Assembly (NCBI GenBank): GCA_944389895.1
Contig: CALXOA010000119.1
Location: 26,548 to 90,547 of the forward strand
Length of the DNA: 64,000 nucleotides
Direction: 5' to 3'
DNA from: an uncultured Victivallis sp.
GTDB lineage: Bacteria; Verrucomicrobiota; Lentisphaeria; Victivallales; Victivallaceae
Shown here: one piece after another, positions 50,635 to 58,523 of the stretch
Layout: each line of letters opens with the position of its first letter
Numbering within the stretch: position 1 is the stretch's first letter
Made by a program: the position numbers and the translations under genes
Notes under the pieces: model-generated
The model's input: only the letters and a program-made list of their open reading frames with translations
Database searches by the model: none
What the model was told of the DNA's origin: nothing

Positions 50635-51813
50635 TCAGAACTGCTGTACCGGCATCGTGCCCGACTGGGAATCCGCCGACCGGCTGAACCAGCCGCGCGG
50701 TGACCTGCGGATCTTCACTCCGATCGGAATCTGCCGGCCGTTCCGCAGAATTTCAAGAGAAAGCTGGGAATCCGGTTCCGCCGCAAAAACGACACTTTGC
50801 AGGTCACTCGGAGAATCGATCTCGCGCTCCGCGGCCTTCAGGATCACATCCCCGGGCTGCAGGATTCCGGCCGCCGGGCTGCCGCGGAAAAGCTGCTTGA
50901 CCACCACACCATGCCGGAGATTGGCACGCTGACGCTCTTCGCGGTCAAGAGGGGCGACGACAACACCGAGCCACGGCCGCTCGACATGCCCGTTCCGGAT
51001 CAATTCATCGGCAACTTTTCCGGCAATCTCCGAGGAGATCGCGAAACTCAGCCCGATGTTTCCGCCGGAAGGCGAGAGGATGAAATCATTGACTCCGATC
51101 ACCTCCCCTTTTATATTGAGCAGCGGACCGCCGGAGTTGCCGGGGTTGATCGAAGCATCTGTCTGTACGTAACTCTCCTGCAGATTCACCCCGACCCCGC
51201 TGCGCTTCTTGTTGGAAACAATGCCGACCGTCACCGTGCGGCTCAAACTGAACGGAGCACCGATCGCGATCGCCCAGTGGCCGATTTCAAGCTCATCGGG
51301 ATCGGCAAATTCCAGGACCGGATAATTTCCCTCCTGCTCAAGTTTCAGCACCGCAAGATCGGTCGGCGGATCCACCCCGATCACTTTTGCCCGGTATTCG
51401 CCGCCGTCGTGAGTGGTCACCCAGAAGGAGTCCTGGTCACGCACCACATGGTAATTGGTCAGAATAATCCCTTCCGGACGAATGAAGAACCCGGATCCCT
51501 GGCCGGAGGGCACCTCCAGATAATCGATCTTCCGGCGCCCGTAGTCGTAAGGATTGAAATAGGGATCCACGACACCGATCCGCTTCTGGGCGGTGATCAG
51601 AACCACCGCCGGCATCGAACGGCCGATCGCCGCGGCAAGCTCATTCTGTAACGCGCCACCCCCGGGTACGGCAACCACCGCCGGCTCCGGAACGGCGGGA
51701 AGAGCCGGCTTCTCCTCCGGAATCGGCCGGCAGAACCGGAACAACCCGACTGCGGCAACCGCTCCGAGAAGCGCCGCCGCAAACATCGCCAGAAACAACT
51801 TGAATCCTCTCAC
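50635..51813 (-). CDS. HtrA/DegP-type serine protease with one PDZ domain
   Basis: 392 residues from a GTG at 51813, which has AAGGAGGAGG five bases ahead; the frame opens 26 codons upstream over the promoter. One N-terminal membrane anchor (LFLAMFAAALLGAVAAVGLF) is followed by a trypsin-like domain with H122 (TNYHVV), D152 (TDLAVLKL) and S227 (NPGNSGGPL). A single PDZ domain (WLGVVVAPLD.., AAGILQPGDVILKAAEREIDS, SLEILRNGRQI) follows. This is a DegS/HtrA-like envelope stress protease or chaperone facing the periplasm. It is monocistronic as far as seen. Confidence 0.92.
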   Translation of the reverse strand: MRGFKLFLAMFAAALLGAVAAVGLFRFCRPIPEEKPALPAVPEPAVVAVPGGGALQNELAAAIGRSMPAVVLITAQKRIGVVDPYFNPYDYGRRKIDYLEVPSGQGSGFFIRPEGIILTNYHVVRDQDSFWVTTHDGGEYRAKVIGVDPPTDLAVLKLEQEGNYPVLEFADPDELEIGHWAIAIGAPFSLSRTVTVGIVSNKKRSGVGVNLQESYVQTDASINPGNSGGPLLNIKGEVIGVNDFILSPSGGNIGLSFAISSEIAGKVADELIRNGHVERPWLGVVVAPLDREERQRANLRHGVVVKQLFRGSPAAGILQPGDVILKAAEREIDSPSDLQSVVFAAEPDSQLSLEILRNGRQIPIGVKIRRSPRGWFSRSADSQSGTMPVQQF

Positions 51814-51850
51814 TTGAACCTCCTCCTTTGCTGTCTCTTCAAGATCTTGT

Positions 51851-51878
51851 AACATAATAAGTTTTGTGAAAAAATCAA
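51851..51878 (-). promoter_or_regulatory. Putative promoter of the htrA-like gene
   Basis: Minus strand: TTGATT (51878-51873), a 16-base spacer, TATGTT (51856-51851). It lies about 38 bases upstream of the GTG start. Confidence 0.45.
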
Positions 51879-51889
51879 GCGGGGAAATC

Positions 51890-51940
51890 AAAAAAAACGA
51901 TTATTATCTTCCAAAACGGTAGTGTTTTTTTCGGAAGATC
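51890..51940 (-). terminator. Possible terminator of the radical SAM/methyltransferase gene
   Basis: Minus strand: ATCTTCC (51940-51934) pairs with GGAAGAT (51913-51907), with inner AAAAC/GTTTT pairing, followed nine bases later by eight T residues. It lies 24 bases after the stop. Confidence 0.4.
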
Positions 51941-51964
51941 GACGGGGAAAGCTCTGTCTCCAGA

Positions 51965-53677
51965 TCAGGCACGGTACCACTTCGGCACGCCGCGGCTGCG
52001 CAGCCGTGCAACCAGCCGTTCCCGACGGGCGAGGATTTCGGCGCGCTCTCCGCAGAGTCCGGGATCGCGCAACGGAACACCGGCAGTCGATTCCAGGATG
52101 ATATGACGCTCTTTTTCAGGCAATGGCAGCGGCAACAGAACCGGATCGAAAGCGGCGACGGTACCGCCGCGCTTCCTGCCGAAGGGGGGAGACTCCCCGA
52201 CCGCCAGACCGGAACGCAACAGCGCGCCACGGTAGGGGAAGCTCGAGCAGTAGCTCGCCATCACGCCGTCCGGCTTGAGCAGCCGGACCAGTTCGCGGAT
52301 GAAATCAAAACTCCAGAGTTCCGGATTGCAATCCGGGGAGAACCCGTCTGCGTAGATCAGGTCAAATCCAGCCGGCAACTCCCGGACCGTCCGGCGGGCG
52401 TCCCCCTCGCGCAGAACGACCCGGCACCTCAGTTCCCGAAACGCTCCCGTGTCGCGCAGCGCGCCGCAGAGCCGCGCCTCAAGCGTCCCCTCCGGGTGCA
52501 ATCGCAACGCGGCATCCAGTACCCTCCGGTCGACTTCGAGGGAAACGATATCGAGCCGCCCGCCACAACGGAACGCAGTCGCGAGAGCAGCGGCGGCATT
52601 GACACCGAGCCCGAAACCGACATCCAGCAGCCGGACCGAACCACGTGCAAGACGTTCCGCCAGCCGGGTGGGTTCGACGAACTTGCGCTCCGCCTCGGTC
52701 GCAGCACCGGCAAGGGAATGAAAGTGCTGGCGGAAGCCGGGATGGTAGAGTGTCTGCGATCCATCCCCCGTCACGACCCGCGGAAAGAGTTCCCCTTCTC
52801 CCGTTGCGAAACGCTGACGGAAGAACTTCAGAAACTGCCCTTTTTCCATCCACCATTTCGGAGCCAGGATACGATCGGGTTCGGCTTCGGCGGTCAACCG
52901 CATCACCAGCCAGTCGTCCGGCAATTCCCGCAGAAACGCGGCACACCAGTCGGCATATTCATACTCATTGAGAGGAATCGGCTTCACTGGGAACTCCGGA
53001 GACGCGAGCGCCGTACCCCGCAACGTCAGCAACGGATGTACCTTGACCGCCCGGAAGGGAAGCCGTGCGAGACGGCGTCCGGTCTCGATGAACTCCTCCC
53101 GCGTTTCACCGGGCAGCCCGGCGATCACGTGACACGCGGCGGAAATGCCGGCGGCAGCCAGGCGCTGCGAAGCCGTCACCACCGCAGTAAAATCGTGCCC
53201 GCGCCGGATCAACGCAAGCGTCCGGTCATGGGCGCTCTGCACCCCGAGTTCCACCCATACCTCATACCGGGCGGCGAGTTCCCGCAAAACCCCGATCACA
53301 TCGTCGCCGAGGGCGTCCGGCCGGGTTCCGACGATCACGACGCGAAAATCGGCGCACGACAACGCCTCGGCGTAGAGTTTACGCAGCACCTCCGCCGGAG
53401 CGAAGGTGGAGGTAAACGCCTGAAAGTAGGCGATGTAAGGCGGTTCCGCATGATAACGACGCCGGGCGAAGGCAATCCCGGAAGCCGCCTGCCCGGCAAG
53501 ATCGAGATGCCGCGCAAGATGCCGCGCCCGGCTGCCGTCCTCGGCGCAGAAAACGCAGCCGGGGCCGAAGCGTCCCGGCCGATTCGGACAACCGAGCGCC
53601 AGGTCGAAAGGGATCCGGTGGAGTTTCCGCCCGTAACGTGCAGCGATTTCATCGCTGAAAAAATGCAGTTGATTCAT
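51965..53677 (-). CDS. YhcC-like radical SAM protein fused to MnmC1-like methyltransferase
   Basis: 570 residues from the ATG at 53677 (MNQLHFFSDEIAARYG). Residues 1-300 match the YhcC (TIGR01212) radical SAM family: YGRKLHRIPFDLALGCPNR, GPGCVFC, IAYFQAFTSTFAP, VVIVGTRPDAL, EVWVELGVQSAHDRTL and HVIAGLPGETREEF, VHPLLTLRGTAL. Residues 335-570 match the MnmC N-terminal/DUF752 methyltransferase: GDGSQTLYHPGFRQHFHSLAGAATEAERKFVE, VRLLDVGFGLGVNAAAALA, FDLIYADGFSPDCNPELWSFDFI and ASYCSSFPYRGALL. MnmC1 acts on wobble-uridine side chains of tRNA. The fusion links a poorly understood radical SAM family to tRNA modification. Confidence 0.85.
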   Translation of the reverse strand: MNQLHFFSDEIAARYGRKLHRIPFDLALGCPNRPGRFGPGCVFCAEDGSRARHLARHLDLAGQAASGIAFARRRYHAEPPYIAYFQAFTSTFAPAEVLRKLYAEALSCADFRVVIVGTRPDALGDDVIGVLRELAARYEVWVELGVQSAHDRTLALIRRGHDFTAVVTASQRLAAAGISAACHVIAGLPGETREEFIETGRRLARLPFRAVKVHPLLTLRGTALASPEFPVKPIPLNEYEYADWCAAFLRELPDDWLVMRLTAEAEPDRILAPKWWMEKGQFLKFFRQRFATGEGELFPRVVTGDGSQTLYHPGFRQHFHSLAGAATEAERKFVEPTRLAERLARGSVRLLDVGFGLGVNAAAALATAFRCGGRLDIVSLEVDRRVLDAALRLHPEGTLEARLCGALRDTGAFRELRCRVVLREGDARRTVRELPAGFDLIYADGFSPDCNPELWSFDFIRELVRLLKPDGVMASYCSSFPYRGALLRSGLAVGESPPFGRKRGGTVAAFDPVLLPLPLPEKERHIILESTAGVPLRDPGLCGERAEILARRERLVARLRSRGVPKWYRA

Positions 53678-53706
53678 TTGACGATTTTCCGGTTTCGCGT
53701 TAATGT
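53678..53706 (+). promoter_or_regulatory. Putative promoter of the flavoprotein gene
   Basis: TTGACG (53678-53683), a 17-base spacer, TAATGT (53701-53706), 46 bases before the ATG, in the short gap between divergent genes. An overlapping TATAGT (53705-53710) lacks a well-spaced -35. Confidence 0.4.
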
Positions 53707-53751
53707 ATAGTGTCAACAGTTTTTTGCAACTCAGCACGGGGAGATCTCTAC

Positions 53752-54882
53752 ATGAAAATCGCAATCATCGGCGGCGGCGTCGCCGCTTTTGAGGCCGCCT
53801 GCGCGGCGCGGGCGCTTGATCAGACAAGCGAAATCGTGCTCTACAGCCGTGAAGCCGTACCGCCCTACCGCCGTCCCGCTCTCTCCGGAATGATCGCGGA
53901 GCCGATGGCCGATGCACAGTTCTTCATCAAGCCGCCCGCCTTCTACGAGGAGAAACGGATCCTGCTCAAGTTGGGAACCGGCGTGCGCTCCATCGATCCG
54001 GCGGCGGGGAAACTCCTGCTGGATGACGGGGAAGAGGCCGCGTATGACCGCCTTCTGCTGGCGACCGGCAGCCACTGCTTTCTGCCGCCGGTACCCGGAA
54101 TCGACGGGAAGAACGTTCTTTCCCTGCGGGAGTTCCGTGATCTGGAAGAAATCCGGCGCCGGATCGAAGGGGGTGCGCGGAACGTTGTGGTGATCGGCGG
54201 CGGGTTGCTCGGGCTGGAGCTGGCCGCGAGCATTCTTGCGCGCGGCTGTACCGTCACCGTGATCGAAGGCTGTCCGGCGCTCCTGCCGCGAAACCTCGAC
54301 GCCGAGGCGGCGGAGCTGGTCAGAAGCCGTCTTGCCGCAATTCCGGGCCTGACTCTCAGATTCGGGACCTGTGTCAAGGCGATCACGTCGGCCGGGGTCG
54401 AGCTGAACGGGAACGAAACGCTCCCGGCCGATCTCGTGCTGGTCTCCGCGGGAACCCGTGCCAATCTCGAACCGGCCGCGTCAGCCGGATTGAAATGTAA
54501 TCGCGGCATCGTGACGGATGATGCAATGCGAACCGGGACACCGGGCATCTTCGCCGCTGGCGATTGTGCCGAGGTCAACGGGGTCTGCTACGGGCTCTAC
54601 ACCGCCGCCAGGGCGATGGGTCAGACCGCAGGAACCAACATCGCCAGCGGCAACGCAGTATTCAAGCCAGAGGCCTACCCGGCCCGGCTGGCAGTATTCG
54701 GCCTCAAGATTTTCTCGGCCGGACGCCTCGAGGGAAATTCGTCAAAGGTCGAGCGGGACGATGCAAAAGGGACCTTCCAGAAGCTCTTCCATGACGCGGC
54801 CGGGAAACTGGTCGGATGCATTCTGATCGGAGATCTCCGGGCGGCCATGAAACTTCAGGCCGAGATCGATCAGGGACTTTGA
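53752..54882 (+). CDS. NAD(P)H-dependent FAD oxidoreductase (rubredoxin/nitrite-reductase-like)
   Basis: 376 residues from the ATG at 53752; GGGGAG lies eight bases ahead. The FAD-binding GIIGGGVA-type motif opens the protein (KIAIIGGGVAAFEAACAARAL), then YRRPALSGM, YDRLLLATGSHCFLPPVPG, a second Rossmann (NVVVIGGGLLGLELAASILARGCTVTVIEG) for NAD(P)H, and the FAD motif GIFAAGDCAEVNG. A ~80-residue C-terminal domain ends the protein. This is the pyridine-nucleotide-disulfide-like class I flavoprotein fold, similar to rubredoxin-NAD reductase and the NirB N-terminus, passing electrons from NAD(P)H to a small redox partner. No rubredoxin gene is adjacent. Confidence 0.88.
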   Translation: MKIAIIGGGVAAFEAACAARALDQTSEIVLYSREAVPPYRRPALSGMIAEPMADAQFFIKPPAFYEEKRILLKLGTGVRSIDPAAGKLLLDDGEEAAYDRLLLATGSHCFLPPVPGIDGKNVLSLREFRDLEEIRRRIEGGARNVVVIGGGLLGLELAASILARGCTVTVIEGCPALLPRNLDAEAAELVRSRLAAIPGLTLRFGTCVKAITSAGVELNGNETLPADLVLVSAGTRANLEPAASAGLKCNRGIVTDDAMRTGTPGIFAAGDCAEVNGVCYGLYTAARAMGQTAGTNIASGNAVFKPEAYPARLAVFGLKIFSAGRLEGNSSKVERDDAKGTFQKLFHDAAGKLVGCILIGDLRAAMKLQAEIDQGL

Positions 54883-54897
54883 CTTCCGCCGCGTTTC

Positions 54898-55200
54898 TCA
54901 AAGTGCCTCGTCAGAGGAATCAAACTCGAATCCGGGCGTTTCCGCGGGCTCCTCACGTCTGTCACACCAGCGATGGGGGCGCCGGTTCTTCAGCCAGAAC
55001 AGCAATGCACGGACGTCGGGAACGATCTCCTTGACTACGCGGCGGCGCCGGGCGGTTTCGAGAATTTCCCCGGTGTTTTTGTCGAACAGCTCTTCGGTCT
55101 GGATCTCCTCCTGTTTGAATCCGAGCGCACGTCTCAACAATGCCCGCTCGACGGCATCGGCCGGTTTCTCATCGGGGGTTTCAAATCTGGGCATGGTCAT
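54898..55200 (-). CDS. Small terminase-like / helix-turn-helix-type protein
   Basis: 100 residues; AGGAGAGGAAGA precedes the ATG. The core ALLRRALGFKQEEIQTEE, a ~25-residue linker (KNTGEILETARRRRVVKE) and VPDVRALLFWLKNRRPHRWCDR resemble the C-terminal segment of small-terminase-like and related phage-derived proteins (xPDxxAxxFWLKNRRPxxWRD). It is highly charged with an acidic tail. No other phage gene is nearby, so it may be a domesticated remnant or a stand-alone family. It converges on the flavoprotein gene with 15 bases between stops. Confidence 0.65.
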   Translation of the reverse strand: MTMPRFETPDEKPADAVERALLRRALGFKQEEIQTEELFDKNTGEILETARRRRVVKEIVPDVRALLFWLKNRRPHRWCDRREEPAETPGFEFDSSDEAL

Positions 55201-55403
55201 TCTTCCTCTCCTCCTGACATGGCAGTGAACGATTCACCGGTACCGCGGCGCTTCACAACATTCAGCTTCCACAGTTCTCGATCGGGGCGCACCCGTCCGG
55301 TACCGGCAAAACCGTGAAAAATGTCAACTCCCGTCTTGTATGAAGCCGTACCGCGGGGTAAGTTATAGTATGAGCCATTCAAAAACAGGAGCATCGTCGA
55401 ATC

Positions 55404-56594
55404 ATGCAACTCATCACCGATGAAATCAAAGGTTATCTTTCCAACTCCTCCTGGATCCGCAGGATGTTCGAAGCCGGCATCGAATTGAAAAAACAGTACG
55501 GAGCCGACAAAGTCTATGATTTCAGCCTCGGCAACCCCGACCTTCCGCCGCCGCCGGAAGTGAAAACCGCACTGGAGCAGATCACCGCGAGAGTCGGCGA
55601 ACCGTTTTCGATCGGCTACATGCCGAACGCCGGCTATCCTGAACTGCGCGAACAACTTGCAGTGCATGTGTCAAAAGAGCAGAATGTCGAACTCCGAGGG
55701 GAAAACATCGTGATGACCTGCGGAGCGGCAGGGGGACTCAACGTCTTTTTCCGCGCCGTGCTGGAGCCGGGGGACGAGGTGATCTGTCCGGCCCCCTACT
55801 TTGTCGAATACGCCTTCTACGCGGGCAACTACGGCGGGAAACTGGTACCGGTGCCGTCGAAAGAGTTCACCTTTGAGCTCGACATCGACGCGATGGAGAA
55901 GGCATTCACGCCTAAAACACGCGCCGTCATTCTGAACTCGCCCAACAATCCGACCGGTCAGATTTACTCCCGGACCGAACTCACCAGACTGGCCGAGGTC
56001 ATCCGTGCGATGGAAAAGAAGTACCATCGGGTGATCTACGTGCTCTCCGACGAGCCCTACCGGTTCCTCAACTTCGACAATGTCGAGCTGCCGGGAACGT
56101 TTGAGCTGTTCGACCACAGCGCGGTGATCGGTTCCTACTCCAAAAACCTCTCCCTGGCCGGGGAACGGCTCGGTTACATCGCGGTCTCCCCGAAAATTGA
56201 GCAGGTCAGGGAACTGATGGCTGCGCTGGTTCTCTGCAACCGGATTCTCGGTTTCGTCAACGCGCCGGCGCTGGCACAGCAGATCCTCGCCTGCTGCATG
56301 GAGTCTCAGGTGGATCTCGACATCTACCGCGTCCGCCGCGACGCCATGGCCGGAGTACTCCGCGAGGCGGGAATCGAGTTTACCATGCCGCGCGGCGCCT
56401 TCTATTTCTTCCCGAAGTCGCCGGTTGCCGATGAAAGCCGTTTCGTCGACGCACTGGTTTCCGAACGGATCCTGTCGGTGCCGGGACGTGGTTTCGGCTG
56501 TTCCGGTTACGTACGTCTGGCCTTCTGCGTCGGACTGCCCGTGATCGAAGGGGCGGCCGAAGGATTCAAACGTGCCGTGGCCTCTTTGAAATAA
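55404..56594 (+). CDS. PLP-dependent class I/II aminotransferase (aspartate-type)
   Basis: 396 residues. It has the fold-type I pattern: VYDFSLGNPDLPPPPEV, IGYMPNAGYPELREQLA, NIVMTCGAAGGLNVFFRAVLEPGDEVICPAPYF, VILNSPNNPTGQIYS, YVLSDEPYR, and GSYSKNLSLAGERLGY with the PLP lysine K247, then MPRGAFYFFP. It transfers an amino group between an amino acid and a 2-oxo acid. Family members include aspartate and aromatic aminotransferases; specificity cannot be told. AACAGGAGC lies some 12 bases ahead of the ATG. It stands alone between the terminase-like gene and the envelope operon. Confidence 0.9.
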   Translation: MQLITDEIKGYLSNSSWIRRMFEAGIELKKQYGADKVYDFSLGNPDLPPPPEVKTALEQITARVGEPFSIGYMPNAGYPELREQLAVHVSKEQNVELRGENIVMTCGAAGGLNVFFRAVLEPGDEVICPAPYFVEYAFYAGNYGGKLVPVPSKEFTFELDIDAMEKAFTPKTRAVILNSPNNPTGQIYSRTELTRLAEVIRAMEKKYHRVIYVLSDEPYRFLNFDNVELPGTFELFDHSAVIGSYSKNLSLAGERLGYIAVSPKIEQVRELMAALVLCNRILGFVNAPALAQQILACCMESQVDLDIYRVRRDAMAGVLREAGIEFTMPRGAFYFFPKSPVADESRFVDALVSERILSVPGRGFGCSGYVRLAFCVGLPVIEGAAEGFKRAVASLK

Positions 56595-56640
56595 AAACGG
56601 TTTTTCCCGAAGAGCAGAAACAACGATCCGGAGGTGGATT

Positions 56641-57495
56641 ATGGTGATGAAGAGACAACTGCTGCTGGCAGCAGTGCTGCTCGGAATGATGGTCGGGGCC
56701 GAAACTCCGCCGCCGGTGCGGATCGCAGTGATGGATTTCAGCTCGATCGACACCCGGGGACAAAGTTTCCTCGAGTCGCCGGCGGTGAAGCTCTCCCCAC
56801 ACAGCCGACAGACTCTGAATGCCGAAGACCGCAAATCCATCAACAGCGTGATGCAGGGATTCATCCGGATGATCGACGCCTGGGACGGTACCAGGGATGC
56901 CGCATTCGACCGCCGGATCCTGCTCGATGAAAACGAGCGCAACTGGGCAAAGGCGGTTGCACTTTATCAGACGGTCGTGTCGGGCCCGTCACGACCGATG
57001 GTGATCGGGGCGGAGTACTTCACGGCGCAGCTGGGAAGCCGGAGCGGTAACTTCTCCTGCATCGGCCCGGAGGAAACCGCCGCGGCAATGAAAAAGGCGG
57101 CAACGACACCGGATTTTCCGCGCGGCGCCTTCGTCAGACTGATCGAACTCACCGGTGCGAACTATCTCGTCACCGGAACCGTTTCGGATCTGCGCAGCCG
57201 GGTCAGTTCCTTCAAAGGTTACGGGATCGAAACAAGAACCACCACCTGGCAACTCGATGTGATCCTGAGGCTGATCGACCTCGAAAACGGAAGTGTCGTT
57301 CACGGCGGCGTCTACACGGGGACCCTGCGGGAACAGGAACCGGTCAGCGTCGATGGAATCGACAACAACAAGTTCCAGACCCTGATGAATATGGCGCTCA
57401 AAAAAGCGGCGGATGAGTTCGCCGGTATCGCGGAGAAGCTGGCGGCCTCCGCACAGAAACAGCCGGAGTCCGCACAGGAGGAGGGGAAAAAATGA
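56641..57495 (+). CDS. CsgG/LpoB-like periplasmic protein
   Basis: 284 residues, with GGAGG seven to eight bases ahead of the ATG. A signal peptide (KRQLLLAAVLLGMMVGAE) is followed by VRIAVMDFSSIDTRG, a strand typical of the CsgG/LpoB/TolB-N-like alpha/beta fold. Further on are VRLIELTGANYLVTGTVSDLRSRVSS and TWQLDVILRLIDLENGSVVHGGVYTG, the corresponding second half. The C-terminus is a Gln/Glu/Lys tail. It lacks the lipobox cysteine expected in CsgG. It is the first of five envelope genes and overlaps the next by four bases. It probably acts in outer-membrane or cell-wall synthase assembly; the function is inferred. Confidence 0.7.
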   Translation: MVMKRQLLLAAVLLGMMVGAETPPPVRIAVMDFSSIDTRGQSFLESPAVKLSPHSRQTLNAEDRKSINSVMQGFIRMIDAWDGTRDAAFDRRILLDENERNWAKAVALYQTVVSGPSRPMVIGAEYFTAQLGSRSGNFSCIGPEETAAAMKKAATTPDFPRGAFVRLIELTGANYLVTGTVSDLRSRVSSFKGYGIETRTTTWQLDVILRLIDLENGSVVHGGVYTGTLREQEPVSVDGIDNNKFQTLMNMALKKAADEFAGIAEKLAASAQKQPESAQEEGKK

Positions 57496-58511
57496 AAATC
57501 TCGAATCTTGTCCTCATGGCTCTTCTCGCCTGTTGCTGGCCTCTCGGGAGCGCCGAAACCCTCGGAATCGCTCAGCCTGTCGCCCGGGGCGGCGTCCCGG
57601 AGTCTGATGCGGAAGCACTCTGGGCAATGCTGGAATCGAAGGTTGACGGCGGATACCGTCTGGTGACCCGGGATGCGCTGCAGGCGGTGCTGACCGAAGC
57701 GGGGTTGGCAAACGCATCCGGTCTGGTGGACCCGGATGGTACCAGAACGGAGCCCGGAAAACTCAAGGGGGTGCGCTACCTGCTTATAACCACACTGTCG
57801 CGTCTCGGCAACTGTCTCAACGTGAGTTTTGCAGTCATCGACAGCTCAACCGGAGTCGTCGATCCGGAACGCCGTACCACGGAACAGGTGCCCGATCTCA
57901 CTTCTCTCGCGCCGCGTCTCGACGGCATCTTGACGAAGATCGGCCTGGGACGCACCGAAGCCGCCTCAGGCGGAGCAGTGCTGCTGGCGCCGGTCATACG
58001 CATCAGGGGAGCTGTGCCCGGCTATCTGGCGCAGGAATTCCGTTCCCGGTTGCAGAGCAGCCTGCTCGAGCGCGGAGTACGGCAGTACAATCTTGAAACG
58101 CTCAGCCGGGTGCTCCACGACAACGGGATTCCGGATCCCGCGGCGGCGACGCCGTCCGACTTCGCCCGGCTCGGGGGAGTGATCGGCGCAAACTATCTGA
58201 TCCGGCCGGAAGTGACTCGTTTCGAATTCGTGACGACCACCCGTTACAACGAACTGAGCGGAACCGAAACCTCCCGCAGCATCGGTTACTTTCAGGGGGA
58301 AGTGCGTGTGATCGACAGCCATACCGGTGAGGTGATCGCCGCACTGCCCTTCAAGGAGATGATGAACCGCAACAAGATCCCCGCCTCGGTACGGAAGGAC
58401 TATACCGAGCGCGATTACGGCGAAGCCCTGATCGATGCCGCGCTGCCCGCTCTCGTCGAAAAGATCGCCCCGGCCATCAAGACTGCAGAAACGACGAAGT
58501 CGGCGAAATAG
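57492..58511 (+). CDS. Periplasmic protein with two CsgG/LpoB-like halves
   Basis: 339 residues with a signal peptide (LVLMALLACCWPLGSAE), starting inside the previous stop (ATGA). The first half (VARGGVPESDAEALWAMLESKV.., YRLVTRDALQAVLTEAG.., KGVRYLLITTLSRLGNCLNVSFAVIDSSTGVV) and the second half (LAPVIRIRGAVPGYLAQEFRSRLQSSLLER.., NLETLSRVLHDNG.., LGGVIGANYLIRPEVTRFEF.., GEVRVIDSHTGEVIAALPF) repeat the same alpha/beta pattern. This suggests an internal duplication. No catalytic motif is seen. Its role is presumably shared with the neighbouring CsgG-like and LpoB-like proteins. Confidence 0.65.
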   Translation: MKISNLVLMALLACCWPLGSAETLGIAQPVARGGVPESDAEALWAMLESKVDGGYRLVTRDALQAVLTEAGLANASGLVDPDGTRTEPGKLKGVRYLLITTLSRLGNCLNVSFAVIDSSTGVVDPERRTTEQVPDLTSLAPRLDGILTKIGLGRTEAASGGAVLLAPVIRIRGAVPGYLAQEFRSRLQSSLLERGVRQYNLETLSRVLHDNGIPDPAAATPSDFARLGGVIGANYLIRPEVTRFEFVTTTRYNELSGTETSRSIGYFQGEVRVIDSHTGEVIAALPFKEMMNRNKIPASVRKDYTERDYGEALIDAALPALVEKIAPAIKTAETTKSAK

Positions 58512-58523
58512 GGAAAAGAGGGA

